A stretch of DNA of 36,472 nt, taken from NCBI GenBank assembly GCA_018820855.1, contig JAHJNL010000068.1, positions 1-36,472 on the forward strand. The letters are read 5' to 3'. This DNA comes from Pseudomonadota bacterium. GTDB taxonomy: Bacteria > Desulfobacterota > Desulfobulbia > Desulfobulbales > Desulfocapsaceae. Shown piece by piece: positions 18,339 through 25,654 of the stretch; the stretch's first letter is position 1; each line of letters begins with the position of its first letter. The position numbers and the translations under genes were made by a program. The notes under the pieces are model-generated. The model saw nothing but the letters and a program-made list of their open reading frames with translations. It did no database searches and was not told where the DNA came from.

Positions 18339-19360
18339 GGTTTTCCCTGTATCCGCATGGGGGGCGGCAATGGCTGTCGGCCCTGCTTCGGCTGCTTTTT
18401 TTTGTTCTGATACTTGTGGGTGCCATGGTTTTTTCTATCCGTATGCCCGGTTCGTCATTCAGCGGCGCTTTGCCGCCGCTGACGTTGCAGGAAGAGCAGA
18501 CATCCGAGCTGCTCAGGCACCATGTCTACACCCTGGCCCGGGATATAGGTCCCCGCAATATTCTGCAAGCCTCCTCTCTGTCCAGAACGGTCTCTTACCT
18601 GGATGAGGTGCTGACTGACTTGGGATATGTGGTCGGGCGGCAGGAATTTAGCGCCTGTAATGTCACTGCGGTCAATCTGGAAGTAGAGATCAAAGGCAGG
18701 CTTCAGCCGGAGGAAATCGTGGTGGTCGGAGCACATTATGACACGGTTCCCGGCTGTCCCGGAGCCAATGATAATGGTTCCGGTGTCGCTGCTCTGCTGG
18801 AACTGGCCCGACTGCTTGCTGATGCCCATCCCCTTCGTACCATCCGGCTGGTGGCTTTTGCCAACGAGGAGCCTCCTTTCTTTTTCAGTAAGGATATGGG
18901 CAGCCGTCACTATGCGGCATTGAGCCGCAAGCGCCGGGAGAAAATCGTGGCCATGCTGTCTCTGGAGACCATGGGCTATTATCGTGACGAGCCCGGCAGT
19001 CAGCACTACCCATTTCCTTTTTCCCTTTTTTATCCTGATACCGCCAACTTCATAGGATTTGTCGGCAATATCCGCTCGCATAATCTGGTGCGCCGCACCA
19101 TTGGTTCCTTTCGTCGCCATACCCGTTTTCCGTCCCAGGGGCTGGCAGCGCCTATCATTATTAAAGGTGTCGGCTGGTCCGATCATTGGTCTTTCTGGCA
19201 GGAAGGCTATCCGGCCATCATGGTCACAGATACCGCTTTTTTTCGCTATGCCCCCTATCACACCGCCGCTGATACTCCTGAAAAACTTGATTATGAACGG
19301 CTGGCCAGGGTGGTGACCGGTCTTGTTCATACCATCCTGGATCTTGCTGAACAGGAGTGA
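18326..19360 (+). CDS. M28 family zinc peptidase, membrane-anchored
   Basis: This 344-residue aminopeptidase-like protein has one N-terminal hydrophobic segment (about 20-37), so the catalytic part probably faces the periplasm. The metal ligands of the M28 family can be traced: His137 and Asp149 in GAHYDTVPGCPGANDNGSG, general base Glu181 and ligand Glu182 in NEEPPFF, Glu214 in SLETMGYY, and His312 in YHTAADTPEKLDY. It starts with GTG inside the end of the hydrolase gene. Another GTG 9 bp later is possible. The overlap suggests the two hydrolytic enzymes are made together and may act on peptides or modified peptides in the envelope. Confidence 0.9.
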   Translation: MDQVRFSLYPHGGRQWLSALLRLLFFVLILVGAMVFSIRMPGSSFSGALPPLTLQEEQTSELLRHHVYTLARDIGPRNILQASSLSRTVSYLDEVLTDLGYVVGRQEFSACNVTAVNLEVEIKGRLQPEEIVVVGAHYDTVPGCPGANDNGSGVAALLELARLLADAHPLRTIRLVAFANEEPPFFFSKDMGSRHYAALSRKRREKIVAMLSLETMGYYRDEPGSQHYPFPFSLFYPDTANFIGFVGNIRSHNLVRRTIGSFRRHTRFPSQGLAAPIIIKGVGWSDHWSFWQEGYPAIMVTDTAFFRYAPYHTAADTPEKLDYERLARVVTGLVHTILDLAEQE

Positions 19361-19787
19361 CGGGCAAATCTGTTGTTGTCCCGTAGTTGAGGGTTTCTCG
19401 AAAGATTATGATGTCGGAGGTTGTGCTTACTACGTTCATGATACGGTAAACAGCGCTTCCAAGGTATACAGAAGATGTTACCGTCGATTCATTTTCCCCC
19501 ATAGTCTCTCTGTTCACAAAAAAAATAGCGTGGAATAAAGTAGTTGTGTCCTGTTTGAATAAAAATATTACCAGGGCAGTAGTAAGGGATACTTGAGATA
19601 AGTTTGAGAAAATCAGATCATTGATCTTGTCTTGTCACCTTCCTGTTCTCCACCTAACGACCATGGCCATGACCATGAACATGATCTGCGCATGAGGCAG
19701 TATTATCTGATAGTTATCGCGCCGAATGATGTAATAGGGAATTCCAGTGATCACCACTCACTTTAATCGTGTCAGTCAACAGGAATA
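19361..19787. other. Intergenic region with a possible gene remnant
   Basis: No intact gene is seen. A plus-strand frame without ATG, 19608-19766, encodes a His-rich stretch DHGHDHEHD at 19659-19685. It looks like a fragment of a metal-binding loop, or may be chance. No start codon or ribosome site supports it. Confidence 0.4.
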
Positions 19788-19814
19788 CCCGCCACACCTT
19801 CAGGGTGTGGCGGG
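19788..19814 (-). terminator. GC-rich hairpin after the 727-residue protein gene
   Basis: Perfect 11-bp arms, CCCGCCACACC and GGTGTGGCGGG, enclose the loop TTCAG. It lies 33 bp past the stop of the minus-strand gene. The minus-strand continuation is only moderately T-rich (TATTCCTGTT), so the terminator call is likely but not textbook. Confidence 0.6.
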
Positions 19815-19847
19815 AGTCTCCAAGAACAGAGGTCGTCAGTCAGTTTT

Positions 19848-22031
19848 TTATGGGGGAGTCAGGGCAAACCCTGCATGGTTGAATCGGTCAAGGGACCATA
19901 TCCTGCCATAGCCGTCCTGAGCCATGGTCCACACATGCAGTGCCTCGGAAAATGCCGCTCGCGTACAGGTGTCGAGAAGCTCCGTGGCAGCGAAGGACTC
20001 GCTGTACTGTCCCGATCCGGTGAGTGTATAGGAATGGCTCGGAGTCGGCGTGTCGTTTGTTGGAATCGGTGAAGCACCGACGCGACCTGATGCACTCGCA
20101 AGATAAACATTTGTCGTCACACCCTGCTTAACACTGAAGGAGAAGGTGGCAAAGTCATTCGGATGTCCGGCAGTGAAGCCAAGGGTCACACTTGCCGTGG
20201 GAGTTATTTCGTAAAAGCCGCAGGGCGTGGCCGTCAGACCGACACCGCTCAGCGGATCAATAGTTGCCTGGCAACAGTTGTTGTCCACTCGCAGAATCAT
20301 ACGAAAAGCTACCGTATGCAGGGCAGCATTTTTGATGCGATTGTAATCCGGAGCAGGGTCAGTGGTTACTGTGCTGGTCCCGAAAGGTGCCGCTATATCA
20401 GTCATCTCAAGATCAATATTGATGCCTGCGGCATCCCAGTCGACCAGATCGCCGGTTCCATCTTTGAACAGCTCCAGCTTGAGTTCATATTTTCCGGCAC
20501 CATCAAAGGCTTGTGCACATGTATCTGCACCTGTGCCAAGCTTGGCAGTTTCGAAATGTGCGCTTGCCAGGTCCTCGCGCTCATCCATCACTGTCCATTC
20601 CAATCCTCCTGTCGGTACATCGGCTGGTTTGATTTCAAAGAGATTTGATTCCGTACCTACCGGTTGCGGGCCGAGTATATAGGGGACATGGGTGATGTCA
20701 CTACCGGTTATTTTTGCATAGTGACGAACGACTGTGCGGGTCATAGGGATCCAGGGACCGGCTGTGGTCAGCGGGGTACCGTCTCCTTCGGTAAGTCGAC
20801 GATAGGACCAGCGGTAATAACGAACGCCTTTGCTGTGAAGCGTTGTCCGGCTGAACCAGACCCGGGGCTCAATTTTTCCTCCAAAGGGCTCGCCGTTGGT
20901 TGTCAGCCCTTCATTGGCAACGGTTGAACCATTTCCATGGATCTCCGACATGCTCACTTTTCGTCCGATTGAGATAATTTGTACCTTGCATCCGACAAGG
21001 TCGGGTTCGTCATCACAGCTGGGCACCCGCTGATCTGAAATCTCGAGGGTTACTTCGGTGCCGCATTTGTAATCCCAGTAGGTGTAGCAGGGGATCGGCG
21101 GATGATAAACCGTCTCAAATATACTGGCAATCTTGTATTCAACCCAGAAGTAGAGATCCGGTTTGTCGCCATTGCAGAGGTATTTGATGACTGTTTCAAA
21201 GCGACCCAGACCATCTGTTTCAACCACAGCGATTTCGTCACAACGATAGGTCCACCAGTAAGGCCACAGACAAAGGTACGGCCGAATCAGCTCCAGGTTG
21301 GCGACAAGTACATCACGGATGACCCTGGATGATGAGGACATCAGTTTTGTCTTTATTTCCATAGGTAGGGAAGGAAGAGCATAATCCAGAGCCTGCTTGT
21401 CGGGTGGCTCGGGCTGTGGTCCGAGCGCGGCTATATTCATGGAAGTTGACATCGGTCCGATAAGATCAATGGGCGAGGGATCAGGCTCAGGACGCGGAGG
21501 GCGTCGCAGCTCCGGTATCTCTATAACCTTGATCAATTCATCCCGCAGGCGGAACACTTCCAGCTCCGGCAGCTCAAATATCCAGCGCCAGAGTTTATCC
21601 ACCTCGCAGATGTGTACCCTTGCACCACATACCGGATGGGCGCTGTCGGTTTTGATTACGCGACCTCGCACCCAGCATGAACACAGCAACCATTTTACGA
21701 TGACTATATCAGGTATTCGAATTGTCTCGATCAGACTGTCACCCTTTCGCAGGACGGGTGAGTAGGCACCAAGACGGGTCATGGACTTGAGGGTAGGGCG
21801 ATGCACATCAGGGTCTTTATCTGAGACTGGTGCAATGAAGATTCGGTTTCTGGATAAGGCCTGCAGTGAGCTAGACAGGGTGACCTTACCGGCTTTGACC
21901 GGGGCCTGCTCCAACAGATTGCCGGTCGAATCGAAAACGAATGCCGACAGTTGTCCCTTAAAATCAGGCTGTTCAAGGTCTATTTTGAGAATAGTGCCCT
22001 TTGTTTCCGCATCTTTTTTCTGGTTAGCCAT
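19848..22031 (-). CDS. Unrecognised 727-residue Cys-rich protein with a carboxypeptidase-regulatory-like segment
   Basis: I do not recognise a named family. The frame opens earlier, but ATG 22031 follows AGGAGG at 8 nt and begins MANQKKDAETKG. No signal peptide or membrane segment is seen. Residues about 115-145 (VRGRVIKTDSAHPVCGARVHICEVD) and about 275-310 (VVETDGLGRFETVIKYLCNG, LYFWVEYKI) look like the two halves of a transthyretin-like or carboxypeptidase-regulatory beta fold. They are separated by a Pro/Arg-rich linker with PRPEPDP and GPQPEPPD. There are many Cys, often paired (CSC, CGARVHIC, CYTYWDYKC, NCC). The C-terminal half is Thr/Gly-rich and beta-like. It is preceded by a large palindromic leader. 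Such architecture could suit a secreted-particle or assembly component, but this is speculation. Confidence 0.75.
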   Translation of the reverse strand: MANQKKDAETKGTILKIDLEQPDFKGQLSAFVFDSTGNLLEQAPVKAGKVTLSSSLQALSRNRIFIAPVSDKDPDVHRPTLKSMTRLGAYSPVLRKGDSLIETIRIPDIVIVKWLLCSCWVRGRVIKTDSAHPVCGARVHICEVDKLWRWIFELPELEVFRLRDELIKVIEIPELRRPPRPEPDPSPIDLIGPMSTSMNIAALGPQPEPPDKQALDYALPSLPMEIKTKLMSSSSRVIRDVLVANLELIRPYLCLWPYWWTYRCDEIAVVETDGLGRFETVIKYLCNGDKPDLYFWVEYKIASIFETVYHPPIPCYTYWDYKCGTEVTLEISDQRVPSCDDEPDLVGCKVQIISIGRKVSMSEIHGNGSTVANEGLTTNGEPFGGKIEPRVWFSRTTLHSKGVRYYRWSYRRLTEGDGTPLTTAGPWIPMTRTVVRHYAKITGSDITHVPYILGPQPVGTESNLFEIKPADVPTGGLEWTVMDEREDLASAHFETAKLGTGADTCAQAFDGAGKYELKLELFKDGTGDLVDWDAAGINIDLEMTDIAAPFGTSTVTTDPAPDYNRIKNAALHTVAFRMILRVDNNCCQATIDPLSGVGLTATPCGFYEITPTASVTLGFTAGHPNDFATFSFSVKQGVTTNVYLASASGRVGASPIPTNDTPTPSHSYTLTGSGQYSESFAATELLDTCTRAAFSEALHVWTMAQDGYGRIWSLDRFNHAGFALTPP

Positions 22032-22659
22032 CTGATCTTCCTCCTGATTGCAGTTGGTGGGTTTTCGTTCGTGCAATCGTTGGTCTATGAAAAGAAGAAA
22101 TCACTTCTTGGACCAACGATCTAGGTCTGCACGAAAGAGCAAGTTGAGTAACTTATAACCGTTAAGTGAATCCTATTGCCTGTAAGGTAACAAAATGGTA
22201 ACAGTTTGAAAAAATATGTGTATCGGCAGGAAAGACAAAATAATGATAACGTTTTCAGGTGGATGGCTGAGGGTAAGTTGTCTGCGGTGTCCCAGGCAAG
22301 GGAGCGGAGGGGGGAGTATGCCCTCTTGTAACGGTTCTTTCAGGGCGTTATTCTGATGTGGAAAATGAGAAGAAGAACGGGCAGTAAGGTGATTTTTGCA
22401 GCAATCCTCACGAGGACAAACAGGCAATTCAAGTTTCTCGTTTTATTCAATTGAATTCAGTTCGGCCAGGTATGGTGACTCGTTCTGAGGATTGTCATGA
22501 GGCAAAATATGAATGGAACTATGCAAGGATAAAGTGATTTTTCTCTCTAGATTATATTGAAAGAAAGAGGATGTCGATGACCTTATTACGGCATGAGCTT
22601 GATCTTTATATTGTTAGGCGTGTGCGGCGAATTATAAGAAGACCGGGCCATGGGAGAGC
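22032..22659. other. Long intergenic region upstream of the 727-residue protein gene
   Basis: About 630 bp separate this gene from the end of the GAF-PAS kinase gene. Apart from the ribosome site near 22040 and the palindrome at 22068-22135, it holds a direct repeat of GGTAACA around 22187-22203 and no credible gene. The length and structure suggest separate regulation. Confidence 0.5.
22068..22135 (-). promoter_or_regulatory. Nested inverted repeat in the leader of the 727-residue protein gene
   Basis: Three nested arms pair in order: TTCGTGCA (22068-22075) with TGCACGAA (22128-22135), ATCGTTGGTC (22076-22085) with GACCAACGAT (22111-22120), and AAGAAG (22092-22097) with CTTCTT (22104-22109). 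All are exact, with a 7-nt one-sided bulge at 22121-22127. It lies about 25 bp upstream of the ribosome site, so it could fold in the mRNA leader or act as a protein-binding site. Confidence 0.7.
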
Positions 22660-24807
22660 TTACTGAAAACAATTTCTCTCATCCAATAGAGTTCTCACTA
22701 TCCTTGCTAGATCTTTAATGTCTACCGGTTTAGTAAGATATCTTTTGATCCCTATCTCCATTGCTTTTTCCTCAGGAAGCGTAGTGCTGTAGCCGGTGCA
22801 AAGAATAATCGGGATATCAGGCCGAAGACGCAGCACCTCTTCAGCAAGTTTTGCCCCTGACAAAGCGGGCATTGTCTGATCGGTGATGAGCAGATCAAAA
22901 CTTTTTGGGTCAGCCTGTAATGCAGCAAGCGCCTCTTCACTGCTGGTTTTCATGGTGACAGTGTAACCGAGGCTGGAAAGCATCGCCTTATGCAGGGCAA
23001 CAATTGTCGATTCATCGTCAACGGTCAAAATCCTCTCAGTCCCGGTAGGTAGCGGTTTTACGTGTTCTGCTGTAACAGGCACCTTCATCTTTTCAGATAT
23101 CGCCTGAAAGTAGACACGAAAAGTTGTTCCTTTGCCAAGTTCACTTTCAACTGTGATTATTCCACCGTAGCCTTGGACGAGACCAAGAACCACGGAGAGG
23201 CCCAAGCCCGTACCTTTTCCTGTTTCTTTGGTGGTAAAGTAAGGCTCGAATATTCGTCGTTGTGTTTGTTGATCCATGCCGCAGCCGGTATCACTCACGG
23301 AAAGTTCAATAAACGGACCGGGTGAAACTCCCGGATGGCCCAATACATCATCACTATTGAGTTCTTTGCGTGCCAATGTGACTTTTAAGGTGCCTGTCTC
23401 CTCTTCCATGGCATGCAGAGCATTGGTGCAAAGATTGACAACGATTTGATGGAGTTTTGTTGAGTCAGCCAGAATAGAACAACTTTCACGATCAATATGT
23501 TCCTCTATTGCTATGGTAGTCGGCAAAGACGCTCTTATGAGATGAAGAGACTCCTTGACTATCAGATATGGATTAACAACCTTAGAGTCATAATCTCCTT
23601 TGCGGCTGAAGGTCAGGATCTGTTTGACAAGCCCCGTTGCCCTTTGTGATGCCTGTAATACATGTGCAAGAGTCTCAGTAATGCTGTCGTTATCTTCCGC
23701 TTCTGCTATCGCAAGTTCCGTATAACCGATGATTGCCGTGAGGATATTGTTGAAATCATGGGCAATACCACCGGCAAGGGTGCCGATGGCCTCCATCTTA
23801 TGTACCTGGAAAAGCTCTTCTTCAAGCAGTTTCTGCTCGGTGATGTCTATGGCAATCTGGATCTTGACCAGAGAGCCATCCACCCAGCGTAGAAGGCGAT
23901 CATGTCGCGAATACCAACAGTTGTTGAAGGTGTTGAAGTGTTCCCAGACATATGTTTTGCCGGCAAGAGCCGCATTATGGATAAGTTTTTCACTGGGGCA
24001 GAAAGGACACGGGCCGTTCAGCCCTTTTTGCAGAACCTGCCAGCACGTTGAGCCGGTTACATCACCATACAGTTCCTGACTGAACTTGTTCATATATAAA
24101 ATTTTATAGCTCTCAACATCGATAACATAGACACTGCTCTCAGTGCTATCAAGGATTGTCATCATTCTGTTGTGGGCATCCTCAAGGCTGGCCAGGGTGT
24201 CCTTCAGATCATTCTCCCGCTCTGCCAGCTTCCTGTTTGCGTTCTTCAGTGACAGGTGGGAGAGGCAATTTGTAAGAGCCCCAGAGATTAAGCCAGTGAT
24301 AATTTCCAGTATTGTCAGATCCGCATCTGCATGAAAATCATGAGGGGGGTGTGTGGCTACGATGATCCCTGATCTTTTTTCCCCAGGCTCCAGCGCCCCG
24401 ATTATTGGGACAGCGAGTAACAAATTTTCTGCATCCTCCCCGGCCGGGGCAGTACTCTCCTGTTGATAGCGGATCGTAATGTCAAGATATTGCGGGCTGT
24501 AAATTTTCCTCCAAAGGTGTTCAATTGGAAAAATCTGCGTGGTTGCGAACTCATCTCCACTCGAAATATCCCCCGTGCCGGCCATCAACTCAGGCTGGCC
24601 ATTGTCATTTTCCAAAAATATGGCCACTGTTCTGTATCCCAGGATTGAAGATATTAATCTTACTGCCGTGTTGCAGACATCACTGAGGTTGGACAGGGGA
24701 ATACGGGCAAAGGTATTGTTATAGTAGTTGAGCATCTGGACCAACTGATCAATGCGGTCCTTGCGTGACGATGATTTGGATATGCTCTTTTGCATCTTGT
24801 CAGTCAT
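22660..24807 (-). CDS. GAF-PAS hybrid sensor histidine kinase
   Basis: This is a soluble hybrid kinase of 715 residues from ATG 24807. That ATG overlaps the stop of the upstream redox gene (ATGACTGA), so the longer in-frame start is rejected. A GAF domain covers about 40-190. A short coiled coil covers about 190-215. A PAS domain covers about 215-325 and includes GPCPFCP with Cys267 and Cys270. HisKA has His350 in GGIAHDFNN. The HATPase has NLCTN and GTGLGL, and the receiver has Asp643 in LLITDQTMP and Lys693. The C-terminal half is clearly paralogous to the kinase at 12705-14957. Coupling to a thiol/selenol redox protein and the CxxC in its PAS suggest redox sensing, which is inferred. Confidence 0.9.
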   Translation of the reverse strand: MTDKMQKSISKSSSRKDRIDQLVQMLNYYNNTFARIPLSNLSDVCNTAVRLISSILGYRTVAIFLENDNGQPELMAGTGDISSGDEFATTQIFPIEHLWRKIYSPQYLDITIRYQQESTAPAGEDAENLLLAVPIIGALEPGEKRSGIIVATHPPHDFHADADLTILEIITGLISGALTNCLSHLSLKNANRKLAERENDLKDTLASLEDAHNRMMTILDSTESSVYVIDVESYKILYMNKFSQELYGDVTGSTCWQVLQKGLNGPCPFCPSEKLIHNAALAGKTYVWEHFNTFNNCWYSRHDRLLRWVDGSLVKIQIAIDITEQKLLEEELFQVHKMEAIGTLAGGIAHDFNNILTAIIGYTELAIAEAEDNDSITETLAHVLQASQRATGLVKQILTFSRKGDYDSKVVNPYLIVKESLHLIRASLPTTIAIEEHIDRESCSILADSTKLHQIVVNLCTNALHAMEEETGTLKVTLARKELNSDDVLGHPGVSPGPFIELSVSDTGCGMDQQTQRRIFEPYFTTKETGKGTGLGLSVVLGLVQGYGGIITVESELGKGTTFRVYFQAISEKMKVPVTAEHVKPLPTGTERILTVDDESTIVALHKAMLSSLGYTVTMKTSSEEALAALQADPKSFDLLITDQTMPALSGAKLAEEVLRLRPDIPIILCTGYSTTLPEEKAMEIGIKRYLTKPVDIKDLARIVRTLLDERNCFQ

Positions 24808-25402
24808 GAGTTGCCAGAGATTGTAAAAGTTTTTTGGCATCGTGTCTGTTTTGCTGGACACCATAAACAGTGACATTAGGGGCAGCGATAAGACATGGGA
24901 CTCCGGTGGCATGGAATGATGCTTTTAATTGTGCACCTTCATCACTCTCAACCGAAACAATGCGCAGGTCTACACCGACTTCTTCGGCAATCTCTCCCCA
25001 GAAACTGGAGGCAGTCAGTGAAAACGGGCACCAATCGCCGCTCAACAGGGTCGGATAATGGATGTCATCACTCACAGGTGACTCGGCGAACTGCTGCGGC
25101 TTGCCATCTAAAAGGGCTATGATTTCAGTAGCGAGGGGGTGGGGGCGGACTCCATCCGCAGTAAGGTAGGACCTTCAGTAAAAACCCGGGTGGGAAAAAG
25201 GCTGCTTTTGATATTCCTCACCGTCAACCAGAATGGTCGGTGAGCCGAAAAGACCCATTTCTTCAGCTTTTTCAAGTGACGGCACTATAATTGTCTCAAC
25301 TTCTGCATCAAGCTTTTCTTCCCGAATCAGAGCAGTTATATCCCGGACCAAATCAATTGCAGTCTGACAGCCCTTAAAGGTAAGTATCTCTATTTTTTTC
25401 AT
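24800..25402 (-). CDS. Putative selenoprotein: glutaredoxin-like plus thioredoxin-like fusion with in-frame TGA
   Basis: A continuous 201-codon frame runs from ATG 25402, behind AGGAGGAGG, to a TGA at 24800-24802. It is broken only by the TGA at 25175-25177 (codon 76). The N-terminal part is a thioredoxin-fold domain: EILTFKGC with Cys12, and GSPTILVDGEEY near 52-64. The TGA would read FY-U-RSYLTADG. In the related small proteins I recall, a Cys occupies this spot in C-R-x-Y. Residues about 77-105 continue that domain. A second thioredoxin-like domain follows, with GDWCPFS (Cys125, Ser128, CxxS form) and cis-Pro-like TGVPC. A SECIS-like hairpin follows the TGA. The stop overlaps the kinase start. 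A nonsense mutation or sequencing error is the alternative. Confidence 0.78.
25145..25159 (-). promoter_or_regulatory. Candidate bacterial SECIS hairpin
   Basis: Downstream of the in-frame TGA, GCGGA (25159-25155) pairs with TCCGC (25149-25145) around the loop TGGAG. The loop G at its second position is 22 nt after the TGA, inside the usual 16-37 nt window for bacterial SECIS elements. A smaller hairpin, AAGGT/ACCTT, lies between them. It is short, so the fit is suggestive rather than proof. Confidence 0.6.
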
Positions 25403-25654
25403 TGTCCTCCTCCTTTATTCTATAACATAACTTAATACCATGCTTAGGTTCTTGGAACCATGGTTGTTTAAGAGGACCTTTAAATAGAGCGTATCATATC
25501 TGTGTCGGCAATTTCAAAAAGATTCTCTGACTACGGAAATGATATGATGCTGTCGCCACCTTGCAATATCCGAGTTTATTAGGCTTTTTCAAGGCAGTAT
25601 ACCTGTTTCTTATGTATTTTTGAGCATGAGCAGCTCAAATCAAGTGATAACCTG

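Noticed and set aside
18455-19330. 291-codon open frame on the minus strand
   Set aside because: It lies antisense to the M28 peptidase gene, whose zinc ligands are all intact. It has no domain or ribosome site.
24808-24912. Longer N-terminus of the GAF-PAS kinase
   Set aside because: It would overlap the redox gene by over 100 bp without a ribosome site. The ATG at 24807 shows classic stop-start overlap.
24800-25075. Separate thioredoxin-like gene starting at GTG 25075
   Set aside because: The GTG has no good ribosome site, and protein-like sequence continues upstream in the same frame to the TGA and into the glutaredoxin-like ORF. A single recoded gene explains it better.
25175-25402. Pseudogene by nonsense mutation
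   Set aside because: Kept only as the alternative. The rest of the frame is intact, the TGA aligns with a recalled conserved Cys position, a SECIS-like hairpin follows, and the frame is coupled to the kinase gene.
25447-25465. Palindromes GGTTC-TTG-GAACC and AACCATGGTT upstream of the selenoprotein gene
   Set aside because: The arms are short and there is no clear promoter relation. They may be an operator, but this cannot be supported.
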